The notes under the pieces were generated by a model that was not told the DNA's origin, did no database searches, and saw only the letters and a program-made list of their open reading frames with translations. A stretch of DNA of 64,000 bases from JAICLK01 sp963810525 (GTDB taxonomy: Bacteria; Patescibacteriota; Saccharimonadia; Saccharimonadales; UBA4665): positions 248,001-312,000 of the forward strand of contig CAWENB010000003.1 in NCBI GenBank assembly GCA_963810525.1, in the 5' to 3' direction. A program made the translations under genes and the position numbers. Position 1 is the first letter of the stretch. Every line of letters starts with the position of its first letter. Positions 1 to 8,740 of the stretch are shown in pieces.

Positions 1-373
1 CGGCGACCCAGGCAATGAAGAATATCGCCACCAGCCGCCCGTCCTCGATCAGCCCTTCTGCCAGAGCGGCCCGATTAACTCGGTGTCCCGCCAGCGCGGC
101 CAGACCGAGCAGCAGCTGCAGCAGCGCATACGCCGCCATCAGGCGGATTACCCATGACCGGCCGACTTCGTGCCGCAACCGTTTGTCGCGCCATGCCAGC
201 CCCACGCTCACGACGAAGAGCGGCACCAGCAAAAGCTCTTTCCAAAGCCTGATTATCGTGTAGTGACCTATGGCGCTTGCCGCCCAGACGGTCAGAAAGG
301 CGTGAAATGGTATCAGTACCAGGATGACCGTGACGCCGGCAACCACAAATGATATGAGGTTTGACTTTTTCAT
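1..373 (-). CDS. O-antigen ligase/polymerase-like membrane protein, N-terminal part
   Basis: The frame opens with ATG at 371-373 and runs off the left edge, leaving 124 codons. It has a hydrophobic segment at about residues 7-27, another around 48-60 and a third near 76-96. The stretch around GHYTIIRLWKELLL resembles the start of O-antigen ligase/polymerase-like proteins that join or polymerise lipid-linked glycans at the membrane. It is divergent from the initiating sugar transferase with only 24 bp between the two starts, which fits a shared polysaccharide locus. The family call rests on this N-terminal pattern only; the catalytic periplasmic loop lies outside the window. Confidence 0.6.
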   Translation of the reverse strand, partial: MKKSNLISFVVAGVTVILVLIPFHAFLTVWAASAIGHYTIIRLWKELLLVPLFVVSVGLAWRDKRLRHEVGRSWVIRLMAAYALLQLLLGLAALAGHRVNRAALAEGLIEDGRLVAIFFIAWVA

Positions 374-397
374 AGTGATACAATCAAGTATACAAGT

Positions 398-1831
398 ATG
401 AAAACCAATGCTTCGTTGATTTATAACTTATGCCTGGTAATCGGGGACTTTCTGGCGCTGGTCGCCGCCTTTGCCGGCGGTTACGCCATTCGCGGCTCCA
501 GCAGCGTGCCGGTTGCCAACCCGATACCTTCCCACACCTACATCGCCGTGTTTCTGGCCGTTTTGCCATTCTGGATTCTTATTTTTGCGCTGCTTGGGCT
601 GTACAACAGCGCCATATACGAGAACCGTTGGCGTGAAATGCCGCGGCTACTGATCGGCTCATTCATTGGTCTGACCTTCGTGATTTTCTGGAATTTCGTG
701 AGTGTCAAACCGATATTTCCGGCCAAGCTGGTGCCGATTTACGGCTTTCTGCTGGCCTTCGTGTTCCTGGTGATTTTCCGCAATCTGGCACGGTTTATCC
801 GCGGGCAGCTGTTCAGTTACGCCGTAGGCCTGAGCAATGTGCTTATCGTCGGCAACACCGAGGTGACCCGCGCCCTGATCGAATCCATGATTGACAGCCG
901 GCATTCCGGCTACCAGATCGTCGCGGCTGTCGGTGGCAAACATGCCATTGGTGACCACCCTGTTCCGCTGTACGCAGGCTTCAGTCAGTTCCTGCATGAA
1001 CACCCGAACCCGAACATACACGGCATTATCCAGACCGAACTTTACGCCGACGAACCGAAAAACGCCGAAATCCTGACTTACGCCCAGGAACACCATGTCA
1101 GCTACCGTTTCGTGCCGGGCAATACCGAGCTGTTCGTGGGCAACGTAAACGTCGAGCTTTTCCGTGGCTCGGTACCGGTTATCACGGTGCGGCAGACCGC
1201 CCTATTTGGTTGGGGCCGCATCGTCAAGCGTTTATTCGATTTCATGGTCAGTGGTGTACTGATAGTTATTCTCTCTCCATTGTTTTTGCTTATTGCGATT
1301 GCGATAAAAGTATCGGGGGGCGGCAAGATTTTTTATCGCCAAACGCGGCTCACGCGCTTTAACAAGGAATTCCGCGTTTTCAAGTTTCATACGCAGTATC
1401 CGAAATATGATGGCCCGCAAGAAGAAGTGTTTGCTAAAATGGGTCGACTCGACCTTCTCGCGGAATACCGGGCAAATGGTAATTACCTGCCGAATGATCC
1501 GCGCGTCACGCCGGTCGGCCGTTTCTTACGCTCCACCAGTCTCGATGAAGTTCCCCAGCTTTTCAATGTTTTCCTGGGCGAACTGAGCCTGGTCGGCCCG
1601 CGGGCACTCATTCCGAGCGACCTGGCAGAATACAAGAAACGCCACGCCATTTTGAGCGTCAAGTCCGGCATCACCGGCCTGGCCCAGGTTTCCGGCCGCA
1701 ATAATATCCCCTTCGAAGAGCGCCGCAAGCTCGATCTGTACTACGTGCAGAACTGGAGCTTTTGGCTCGACATCGTCATTCTGCTTAAGACATTCAAGTC
1801 CATTTTTAACCACGAATACGACGGGGATTAG
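398..1831 (+). CDS. Polyprenyl-phosphate glycosyl-1-phosphate transferase (initiating sugar transferase)
   Basis: A 477-aa protein with the WbaP/WcaJ plan. There are four or five N-terminal membrane segments, a central nucleotide-binding-like domain (LSNVLIVGNTEVTRALIES, about 145-165), and a C-terminal bacterial sugar transferase domain from about residue 275. That domain has the membrane hairpin, then GKIFYRQTRLTRFNKEFRVFKF, LRSTSLDEVPQLFNVF and LSLVGPRALIPSD. Such enzymes load the first sugar phosphate onto undecaprenyl phosphate and so start capsule or exopolysaccharide repeat units. The usual YKFRSM motif is altered to FKFHTQ. Sugar specificity cannot be read from sequence. It opens the + strand cluster running to 6.5 kb. 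Confidence 0.9.
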   Translation: MKTNASLIYNLCLVIGDFLALVAAFAGGYAIRGSSSVPVANPIPSHTYIAVFLAVLPFWILIFALLGLYNSAIYENRWREMPRLLIGSFIGLTFVIFWNFVSVKPIFPAKLVPIYGFLLAFVFLVIFRNLARFIRGQLFSYAVGLSNVLIVGNTEVTRALIESMIDSRHSGYQIVAAVGGKHAIGDHPVPLYAGFSQFLHEHPNPNIHGIIQTELYADEPKNAEILTYAQEHHVSYRFVPGNTELFVGNVNVELFRGSVPVITVRQTALFGWGRIVKRLFDFMVSGVLIVILSPLFLLIAIAIKVSGGGKIFYRQTRLTRFNKEFRVFKFHTQYPKYDGPQEEVFAKMGRLDLLAEYRANGNYLPNDPRVTPVGRFLRSTSLDEVPQLFNVFLGELSLVGPRALIPSDLAEYKKRHAILSVKSGITGLAQVSGRNNIPFEERRKLDLYYVQNWSFWLDIVILLKTFKSIFNHEYDGD

Positions 1832-1857
1832 ATTGACAACGTACCCACGGATTGTCG

Positions 1858-2964
1858 ATGGCAGATAGAGTTCCAGTGCGGGTAGCCATCGTACACGACT
1901 GGCTGATCGGCGGCGGTTCTGAGCGTGTGGTATACGAACTGCACCGCATGTTTCCGGACGCACCGGTGTACACGTCGTACTGCTCCGACGAGTGGCGCGA
2001 AAAGTTTGACGGCCGGGTCGTGACCGGCTGGCTGCAGCACTGGCCGTTTTCGAAACTCCGGAAATTTTTACCGATACTGCGTATCTGGTGGTTCTCGCAT
2101 CTGAAGTTGGGCGGCTATGACCTGATCATCAGCAGTTCGGGCAACGGCGAAGCCTTCGGCGTACGCGCACCAAAAGGGGTAACGCACGTCTGCTATTGCC
2201 ATACGCCGACGCATTTTTACTGGCGCAACCACGAACAGTACCTCCGGCAACCGGGCTTCGGCGTCTTCAACCCATTGGCACGGCTGGGCTTGCGCGTACT
2301 AATCGGACCGCTGCGCCGCTGGGACCTGAATGCCAGCAAGCGGGTGGATTACTTCATTGCCAACTCCACCCACATCCAGTCCGACATCAAAAAGTACTAC
2401 GGTCGAGACTCGGTCGTCATTCACCCGCCCGTTGATATCGAGCGGTTCGAGCGGGCGGTACCGGGCAAGCGCAGCGGCTACGTAACCGTTGGCCGGCAGG
2501 TTCCGTACAAGCGCTTCGATATCATCGTTGAGGCCTGCACCAGTCTCGACTTGCCGCTGACGGTTGTCGGCCGCGGGCCGGAGCACGATCGGCTGGTGCA
2601 GATGGCCGGTCCGACCGTTACTTTCGATACCGCGGCTTCCGACGAAGCCGTCGCGAACTATATGAGCTCCGCCCAGGCCTTTCTGTTTGCGGCTGTCGAG
2701 GATTTCGGCGTCACGCCGGTTGAAGCGCTGGCCGCGGGCACGCCGGTCGTCGCCTATCAGGCCGGCGGCGCGCTCGATTACGTCGTGCCCGGCAAGACCG
2801 GCGAGTTCTTCGCTCCGCAATCCGAGGCAGCGCTCGTTAAAATACTCAAGGATTTTGATACGAAAACAGTTAATGCGGATGAGCTCAAACAATTCGCCCA
2901 AAACTTCGCCACTGCCGAATTTGCCCGCTCATTCCACGCCTTCCTGGAAAGTATCGGCCGATAA
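1858..2964 (+). CDS. GT4-family glycosyltransferase
   Basis: 368 aa from ATG at 1858; a TTG six bases earlier is in frame but less likely. The protein has the GT-B fold signature of the GT4 family: an N-terminal RVAIVHDWLIGGGSERVVYEL nucleating loop, then TVGRQVPYKRFDIIVEAC at the domain junction, and the C-terminal EDFGVTPVEALAAGTPVVAYQAGG donor-binding motif. This variant resembles mannosyltransferases of O-antigen clusters such as WbaZ, but that is family resemblance only. It follows the initiating transferase by 26 bp, so it probably adds the second or a later sugar to the lipid-linked chain. Confidence 0.88.
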   Translation: MADRVPVRVAIVHDWLIGGGSERVVYELHRMFPDAPVYTSYCSDEWREKFDGRVVTGWLQHWPFSKLRKFLPILRIWWFSHLKLGGYDLIISSSGNGEAFGVRAPKGVTHVCYCHTPTHFYWRNHEQYLRQPGFGVFNPLARLGLRVLIGPLRRWDLNASKRVDYFIANSTHIQSDIKKYYGRDSVVIHPPVDIERFERAVPGKRSGYVTVGRQVPYKRFDIIVEACTSLDLPLTVVGRGPEHDRLVQMAGPTVTFDTAASDEAVANYMSSAQAFLFAAVEDFGVTPVEALAAGTPVVAYQAGGALDYVVPGKTGEFFAPQSEAALVKILKDFDTKTVNADELKQFAQNFATAEFARSFHAFLESIGR

Positions 2965-2978
2965 TATACCTTGTTCAC

Positions 2979-3007
2979 ATGACAACACGAGCTGGCGATG
3001 CTATAAT
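2979..3007 (+). promoter_or_regulatory. Promoter of galE, leaderless type
   Basis: ATGACA at 2979-2984 and TATAAT at 3002-3007 are 17 nt apart. The galE ATG starts at 3016, only eight bases after the -10 box, so transcription should begin at or next to the start codon. No Shine-Dalgarno sequence is present. Confidence 0.6.
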
Positions 3008-3015
3008 ATATCAAT

Positions 3016-4035
3016 ATGAAACATATTCTCGTTACCGGCGGGGCCGGGTTTATTGGTTCGCATGTCGTCGTAGAGCTGGTGGCGGCCGGCTACCAACCGA
3101 TTATCATAGATAATTTCAGCAATTCGGACGCTCACGCAATTGAGCGGCTTGAGAAGCTGCTCGGTTCGCCGGTGCCGCACTATGAGTCCGACTTCCAAAA
3201 CGTCGATACCTTACGTAAGATTTTTGAACATGACGGCGTTGACGGCATCGTGCATCTGGCGGCGGTCAAATACGTCGGCGAATCGGTAAGCCAGCCGCTC
3301 CGGTATTACGATAACAACGTCTCTGGCTTCGTGACGCTGCTCGAAGTCGCTTTGGACGCGGACGTCCGCCAGATCGTGTTTTCGTCAAGCGCCGCCGTCT
3401 ACGGCAACCCGCCGCATCCCAAGGTCACCGAAGACGTAGCTTGTGAACCGATGTCTCCCTACGGTTGGAGCAAACGCATGGACGAGATAATTCTTCGCGA
3501 TACCTGCACCGCGAACCCGGAGCTATACGGCGTCGGCTTGCGCTATTTCAATGTTATCGGTTCGCATGAGTCGGCCAAAATCGGCGAAGTGCCGAGCCAA
3601 GAACCCAAAAACCTGGCGCAAGTCATGATGCGCGCGGCCGGCGGCGAGATCGAAACACTTGTCATAAACGGCACCGATTACCCGACACCCGACGGCACCT
3701 GCCTGCGCGACTACATTCACGTCGTCGACCTGGCCAAAGCTCACGTTGCGGCCCTGAAGCTACTTGAGAGCGGGCCGAAGCCGAATTACGACGTTTTCAA
3801 CATCGGTACCGGCAAACCGACGAGCGTTATGGAGCTCCTGACGTCATTCGAGAAAGTCAACGGCGTCAAGGTGCCGCACCAGTTGGGGCCGCGACGACCT
3901 GGCGATCCGGTCGGCTACTACGCGGTGCCCGACAAAGCAAACCGCGAGCTGGGTTGGAAGGCCGTATACACGATAGATGATGCCCTGCGCGATGCCTGGC
4001 GCTGGCAGCAATCCCTTGACCAAGTACGAAAATAA
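3016..4035 (+). CDS. galE: UDP-glucose 4-epimerase
   Basis: 339 aa, the usual length for GalE. It begins with the NAD-binding VTGGAGFIGSHVVVEL Rossmann motif at residues 6-21. The short-chain dehydrogenase catalytic pair is in YGWSK around residue 150, with SSSAAVYG just before it. LGWKAVYTIDDALRDAWRWQQ closes the C-terminus as in GalE. It interconverts UDP-glucose and UDP-galactose (or the N-acetylated forms) in the cytoplasm and supplies sugars to the neighbouring glycosyltransferases. It has its own promoter immediately upstream. Substrate preference between UDP-Glc and UDP-GlcNAc is not decided. Confidence 0.9.
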   Translation: MKHILVTGGAGFIGSHVVVELVAAGYQPIIIDNFSNSDAHAIERLEKLLGSPVPHYESDFQNVDTLRKIFEHDGVDGIVHLAAVKYVGESVSQPLRYYDNNVSGFVTLLEVALDADVRQIVFSSSAAVYGNPPHPKVTEDVACEPMSPYGWSKRMDEIILRDTCTANPELYGVGLRYFNVIGSHESAKIGEVPSQEPKNLAQVMMRAAGGEIETLVINGTDYPTPDGTCLRDYIHVVDLAKAHVAALKLLESGPKPNYDVFNIGTGKPTSVMELLTSFEKVNGVKVPHQLGPRRPGDPVGYYAVPDKANRELGWKAVYTIDDALRDAWRWQQSLDQVRK

Positions 4036-4173
4036 GTATCTTCAATGTTATTTTCAGCTTAGGTGCTATACTTAGGAATATTAATCGGAGTATGCAACAC
4101 GGCTCACACACTTGGCACAATCCTTCGCGAAAAGCCGTGCATGAAACGCGTACATCATGACCATTGATATTAT

Positions 4174-5115
4174 ATGAAAGTTTTTGTTCAAATTCCGACA
4201 TATATAGAGGAAGAAACGCTCGGGCTGGTACTAGGGTCGATCCCTAAAAAAATTCCGGGCGTCGAGCTCGACGTACTCATCATTGACGACAGCCCCGATG
4301 ACAAGACTATTAAAGTTGCCAAAAAATACGGCGTCAAACACATCATAAAACATCCTGGACGCATGGGGCTCGCGCGAGCCTTTCGCGACGGCGTCATGTA
4401 CGCCCTCGAGCATGGCGCCGATATCGTGGTCAACACTGATGCCGACAACCAGTACCCGCAAGCAAAAATACCCGAGCTCATCCAGCCGATCATTGACGGC
4501 AAGGCCGACATAGTCGTCGCCGACCGTCAAACCCAGAAGATCGCGCACTTCTCACCGCTCAAGAAGTTCCTGCAGCGGCTCGGCAGCTACATCGTCAACA
4601 AAGCCGCCGGCACCGAGGTGCCCGATGCGGCCAGCGGCTTCCGCGCCTATTCCCGGGAATCGCTCATCCGGCTCAACATCATCACCCAGTTCAGCTACTG
4701 TATGGAAACGATCATCCAGGCCGGCAACAAACGCCTGGCGATTACCAGCATCCCGATTACGACTAACCCGAAAACCCGCGAGTCGCGCTTGTTCAAAAAT
4801 ATGTGGCAGCACGTGTTCAAATCCACCGGGGCGATTATACGTTCGTACCTTATGTACCGGCCGGACATGGTCTTCGGCACGCTCGGCTGGGCATTGTTCG
4901 TGGTCGGTATCGTGCCGTTCATCCGCTATTTGATACTGTTCAGCATACTCAAACACCCCGGACCGCATCTGCAATCACTGCTGCTAGGTACCGTTTTTCT
5001 GATCGGGGCATTTTTATGTCTGGTAATGAACGTCGTGGCTGACCTGGTCCGGACAAACCGAATTCTGCTCGAAGAAACGCTTGAGCAGATCAAGTACCAG
5101 CGTTTTAATAAATAG
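4174..5115 (+). CDS. GT2-family (polyprenol-phosphate sugar type) glycosyltransferase
   Basis: 313 aa. The N-terminal GT-A domain starts with VQIPTYIEEETL, has LIIDDSPDD and the metal-binding VNTDADNQYP around residues 88-97, and the PDAASGFRAYSRE motif of dolichol-phosphate mannosyltransferase relatives. Two membrane segments follow at about residues 228-250 and 265-290. Such enzymes move a sugar from UDP or GDP to polyprenyl phosphate, producing the donor used by GT-C enzymes; four GT-C proteins are encoded at 46.7-53.3 kb. No Shine-Dalgarno is evident at the ATG. A -10-like TATACT lies at 4067-4072. Confidence 0.85.
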   Translation: MKVFVQIPTYIEEETLGLVLGSIPKKIPGVELDVLIIDDSPDDKTIKVAKKYGVKHIIKHPGRMGLARAFRDGVMYALEHGADIVVNTDADNQYPQAKIPELIQPIIDGKADIVVADRQTQKIAHFSPLKKFLQRLGSYIVNKAAGTEVPDAASGFRAYSRESLIRLNIITQFSYCMETIIQAGNKRLAITSIPITTNPKTRESRLFKNMWQHVFKSTGAIIRSYLMYRPDMVFGTLGWALFVVGIVPFIRYLILFSILKHPGPHLQSLLLGTVFLIGAFLCLVMNVVADLVRTNRILLEETLEQIKYQRFNK

Positions 5116-5139
5116 CTTTAGCGAGCGAAAGGAAGCAAA

Positions 5140-6501
5140 GTGGTTACAGACAATCCCGACAAAGACATTCTAATGGTTGGCGCTGGTTACGTCGGCCTGG
5201 TAACCGCGGTTGGGCTGGCCGACTTGGGGCATAAAATATCGTGCGTCGAGATCAACAAAGAACGCGTCGAGCAGCTGAAAATGGGCATGGTTCCGTTCCA
5301 GGAGCCGCAAGTGCCGGAGCTGCTAACGAAAGGGATTAACAACAAAAAACTGTTTATCTTTGACTCGCTGGCAAAAGCCTACAACGGCCAACGTTATGTT
5401 TTTGTAGCCGTGCAAACCCCGACTCATGCCGACGGTAAGAGCGATTTGTCGGCGTTATTTGCAGCCGTGACGGACATTGCCCAAACCGTTACCAAACCTA
5501 CGCTCGTCATCGTGAAATCCACGGTGCCGGTCGGCTCGTTCGAGCAGCTCAAATCCCTGCCGGCCGTCAAAAAAAGCGACCTGATAACTTTCGTTTCCTG
5601 CCCGGAATTTTTGTCTGAAGGTACCGCGGTGCATGGTTTTTTCCACCCGCGTCGAACTATCGTCGGATCGGACAGCCAATCACTTTCCGAAGAGGTTGCG
5701 GGCTTGTTTTACGGGCTTGGCGGTAGCTTCATCATTACCGACGCAAGAACCGCGCAGATGATCAAATACACTTCCAACGCCTTTCTTGCCACGCGCGTGG
5801 CATTCATTAATGACATTTCGCTGCTCTGCGAAAAGCTGGACATTAACGCGAATGACGTCTCCAAGGCCCTCATCATGGATCCGCGCATGGGTACGTCACA
5901 TCTCACACCCGGCATGTGCTTCGACGGGCCGTGCCTGCCCAAAGATATCGCCGCGCTGATCGAGAGTGGCGAGAAAGTCGGCGTGGCCGCTCCGCTCCTG
6001 AAAGGCGTGACGAAGCAGAACGCCACTCACTTGCAGCATATTATTACTAGCGTGCTCGGTCTGCTCGACAGCGGCGATACGGTCGCCTTTTACGGTCTGT
6101 CATTTATGCCAAAGACGAATGATGTCCGTAATGCTTTAGGGTTAAAGATAATCGAAGCGTTGCTTGATCGCGGCGTCAAAGTCCGGGCGACCGATCCGGA
6201 AGCGATCCCGGCCGCCAAGCAGCTCATTACGCACAAGTTGCTTACCTTTCACGGCGATCCGTTTGAGGCCGGCCAAGGCAGTGATGTGCAGCTCTTCATT
6301 ACCCGTTGGGATGAATACAAGACGATTGATCTTATGAAACTTGCTTCCGTCGTCCGCAATAAGCGAATTTACGATGTCATGCAAATGATTCCCGAAGTCA
6401 CCGCCCGCGCAAACGGCTTTAAATATCTGGCCGTCGGCCGTGCATACGGCGACGCCGGCTCACCCGTCTTTGAAGTCACCGAAAACCCGGCTACGGTTTA
6501 A
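5140..6501 (+). CDS. UDP-glucose/GDP-mannose 6-dehydrogenase family protein
   Basis: 453 aa from GTG at 5140, preceded by an AAGGAAG ribosome-binding site. It has the NAD-binding motif GAGYVGLVTAVGLADLGH at about residues 14-31, the middle domain with VKSTVPVGS and CPEFLSEGTA, and the active-site motif CFDGPCLPKD near residue 260, whose second cysteine (about 265) is the catalytic thiol. It oxidises the C6 of a nucleotide sugar to a uronic acid. Because galE and manC/manB genes are both nearby, UDP-glucose and GDP-mannose are equally credible substrates. It converges on the manC gene, with 23 bp between stops. Confidence 0.88.
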   Translation: MVTDNPDKDILMVGAGYVGLVTAVGLADLGHKISCVEINKERVEQLKMGMVPFQEPQVPELLTKGINNKKLFIFDSLAKAYNGQRYVFVAVQTPTHADGKSDLSALFAAVTDIAQTVTKPTLVIVKSTVPVGSFEQLKSLPAVKKSDLITFVSCPEFLSEGTAVHGFFHPRRTIVGSDSQSLSEEVAGLFYGLGGSFIITDARTAQMIKYTSNAFLATRVAFINDISLLCEKLDINANDVSKALIMDPRMGTSHLTPGMCFDGPCLPKDIAALIESGEKVGVAAPLLKGVTKQNATHLQHIITSVLGLLDSGDTVAFYGLSFMPKTNDVRNALGLKIIEALLDRGVKVRATDPEAIPAAKQLITHKLLTFHGDPFEAGQGSDVQLFITRWDEYKTIDLMKLASVVRNKRIYDVMQMIPEVTARANGFKYLAVGRAYGDAGSPVFEVTENPATV

Positions 6502-6524
6502 CGGCAGGACGCTGCACGGTTTTC

Positions 6525-7568
6525 TTAACCCTGAAAGCGTTTGCCGATGTCGCCGACTTTTTGTGACAAGTCTTTGCGGGCGACCAAAATCCCGTTGGGG
6601 GTATTGACCACAACGACATTGTCAAGGCCGATGACGGCGAGCGGCCGGTGCTCATCATGGTTTTGTATGAATGAGCTTTCGACTTCTTCGATCTCGACCC
6701 GTCCGTGCGTATGATTGCCGGCTGCATCGTGGTCAACTGCATCGTAAAGGTCGGCATACGAACCTAGATCCATCCAGTCGAAGCTGGCCGGGACGACGAG
6801 CAGGCCTTGTGCCTTCTCGATCAGCGCATACTCGATTGAGATATTCTCAAAAGCCAGGTAGGTTGCACTGTAGTTTTCCGGCGAGCAACTTTCCAGTTTT
6901 TGATAATTTGCAAATAAACCCGGCGCGTATGCTTGCATTGCCGCTTTAAACATATCGATCGAACCGACGTGGTAGCTGCAGTTCCATAAGTAGTTACCGC
7001 TTTTCAGATACTGCCGGGCCGTTTCGTAATCCGGCTTTTCCTTGAAGGCATGGACGTTATAGACGAGCGCGTCTTGCGCAAGCAGGTCTCCCTTTTGGAT
7101 GTAGCCAAAGCCAGTCGCCGGATAGCTTGGTTCTACGCCCACCATCACGAGACGATCCTGTTTCCGGGAAGTTTGCTCCGCCAGCATGAAGCTTTGGACG
7201 CAGCCGACGTTATCGCGTATGTAATGGTCTGCGGCCACAAAAGTTACCGTCTCGCCGGCATCGTGTCGAGCCGTTAGATGAACCAAGGCAGCAGACAAGC
7301 AGCTCGCCGTGCCGCGCCGAGCCGGCTCCACGATAAAATGATCTTCCCCTAGTTCGGGCAACTGCTCTTTGACGTACTGAATGTGCCCGGCCTCGGACAC
7401 GACATAGACATGATCGACACTTTGGGTGATTCGTTTTGCCCGCTCGAATGTATTCTGCAAAAGCGAATTGCTTTCGCCGTTAATACGCAGTAAATGTTTT
7501 GGGTAATCCGAAGTTGACAGCGGCCATAAGCGCGTGCCCGACCCGCCGGCAATAATTACGACAATCAT
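6525..7568 (-). CDS. manC: Mannose-1-phosphate guanylyltransferase (copy 1)
   Basis: 347 aa with the nucleotidyltransferase start VIIAGGSGTRLWPLSTSDYPKHLL at residues 4-27, where GGSGTRLWP holds the nucleotide, then VEPARRGTASC and FKEKPDYETA. It lacks the cupin isomerase domain of the long bifunctional forms. It makes GDP-mannose from mannose-1-phosphate and GTP. Its neighbours are divergent or convergent, so it is monocistronic. A -10 box TATAAT is seen on the minus strand at 7604-7599 and a GAGG motif precedes the ATG. A close paralogue lies at 13057-14100. Confidence 0.9.
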   Translation of the reverse strand: MIVVIIAGGSGTRLWPLSTSDYPKHLLRINGESNSLLQNTFERAKRITQSVDHVYVVSEAGHIQYVKEQLPELGEDHFIVEPARRGTASCLSAALVHLTARHDAGETVTFVAADHYIRDNVGCVQSFMLAEQTSRKQDRLVMVGVEPSYPATGFGYIQKGDLLAQDALVYNVHAFKEKPDYETARQYLKSGNYLWNCSYHVGSIDMFKAAMQAYAPGLFANYQKLESCSPENYSATYLAFENISIEYALIEKAQGLLVVPASFDWMDLGSYADLYDAVDHDAAGNHTHGRVEIEEVESSFIQNHDEHRPLAVIGLDNVVVVNTPNGILVARKDLSQKVGDIGKRFQG

Positions 7569-7917
7569 ATTGACCTCATCTTATGATGTTAGCGTCTGAT
7601 TATACACCGTAAACATGAAAAAATTAACTTCTTTGTTCTTCCGTCTGTCTCCGGCAGCTTTCCGGCGTCAAAGTCCTCGCTGGCTGCATAGACCGTATTT
7701 GACAAAACCGACCTGGCCCGCAACGCTGACCGGATGGCCTAATACGGGCAGTAACGCCCCCCGACAACGCCTCCACGCAGCCGTGAGTGAGCCGGTTTGA
7801 TGCTTCGGGCGAACAATAGGTCTGATTCAGGTCGATAACTCCCTATGGTCGACTTTGTATAGCTGCAGCCGCAGTGCTACTATGTAAACGTTAGCTGAGC
7901 TCAAAAAAACCAACACT
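7569..7917. other. Intergenic stretch with divergent promoters
   Basis: 349 bp between the divergent manC copy and the PrsW-like gene. The manC-side TATAAT (7604-7599, minus strand) is the only convincing signal. A 61-codon frame at 7615-7800 starts with KKL but has no domain or membrane pattern and is not called as a gene. Nothing else is recognised. Confidence 0.4.
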
Positions 7918-8721
7918 ATGCTGCTACTCATTTACAGTTTATGTTTCGTAGGAGTCGGCTGCCTGCTGGTCTGGTATCTACTGACCCATGACCACGGTAA
8001 GGATGAGCCGGTCGGAGCACTCTGGGCGGCTTTTGGAGTGGGCGTCGGCGGATCGATCGTCGCCGGAATACTGGAAAGCGTACTGCTGCCGAAAGCCTCG
8101 CTTACTTCCCCGCAAACCGAAGCATTGCTGCCGCTTCTGCTGGCGATGCTCGGGGTTGGCGTGATCGAGGAGTCATGTAAGTTTTTGCCGGCGGCGCTGC
8201 TCCTATATAAACGGCCGTATTTCAACCGGATAGTTGACGGGGTTATCTTCTTTGCCGTCGCCGGACTCGGCTTCGGCATACCGGAAAATATTCTGTACAC
8301 CGTCGGTTATGGCGGCAATGTCGGGGTTATGAGGATTATCATGGTACCGATCTTCCACGCCTGTACCACCGCCATGGTCGGCTACTTCCTGGCCCGCTCC
8401 AAAGTATTGCACGAGCCGAAAACAAAAACGGTACTGGTACTTATAGCGGCCATGCTGATCCACGGATTGTATGACTTCGGCCTTTCGTCGAATACCGTTC
8501 TCTTCGCGGTCATGGCGCTCATGCTGAACGTCTTTATGACAGCGATGCTGTTCATATTGTTCAAGCTCGCCAACGAAGCCGACGAGGCTTTGGGCTTAAC
8601 CGCCCCGACAGCGAAGCGCTACTGTCCGCACTGCGGCGCGCACAACCCGCAAATGCTTACCTATTGTATACGCTGCGGCTCTCTGCTTAAATTAAATACA
8701 GTTCACGCACATAATCCCTAA
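7918..8721 (+). CDS. PrsW-like intramembrane metalloprotease with C-terminal zinc ribbon
   Basis: 267 aa with about seven membrane segments. It carries the PrsW signature set: GVIEESCKF (the paired glutamates at about residues 84-85), DGVIFFAVAGLGFGIPENIL, HACTTAMVGYF and HGLYDFG, which supply the glutamate and histidine ligands of the buried active site. After the last membrane segment comes a zinc ribbon CPHCG...CIRCG from about residue 236. PrsW in Bacillus clips anti-sigma factors, but the substrate here is unknown. The next gene, 19 bp downstream, begins with the same kind of zinc ribbon, which suggests linked function. Confidence 0.82.
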   Translation: MLLLIYSLCFVGVGCLLVWYLLTHDHGKDEPVGALWAAFGVGVGGSIVAGILESVLLPKASLTSPQTEALLPLLLAMLGVGVIEESCKFLPAALLLYKRPYFNRIVDGVIFFAVAGLGFGIPENILYTVGYGGNVGVMRIIMVPIFHACTTAMVGYFLARSKVLHEPKTKTVLVLIAAMLIHGLYDFGLSSNTVLFAVMALMLNVFMTAMLFILFKLANEADEALGLTAPTAKRYCPHCGAHNPQMLTYCIRCGSLLKLNTVHAHNP

Positions 8722-8740
8722 AACAAAAAGGCATTTACCT

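Noticed and set aside
4092..4160. A 22-codon frame upstream of the GT2 gene, possible leader peptide
   Set aside because: The GGAG motif is only one base from the ATG and there is no attenuator-like structure.
7615..7800. A 61-codon frame in the manC-PrsW gap
   Set aside because: No membrane, signal or domain pattern and no promoter or ribosome site of its own.
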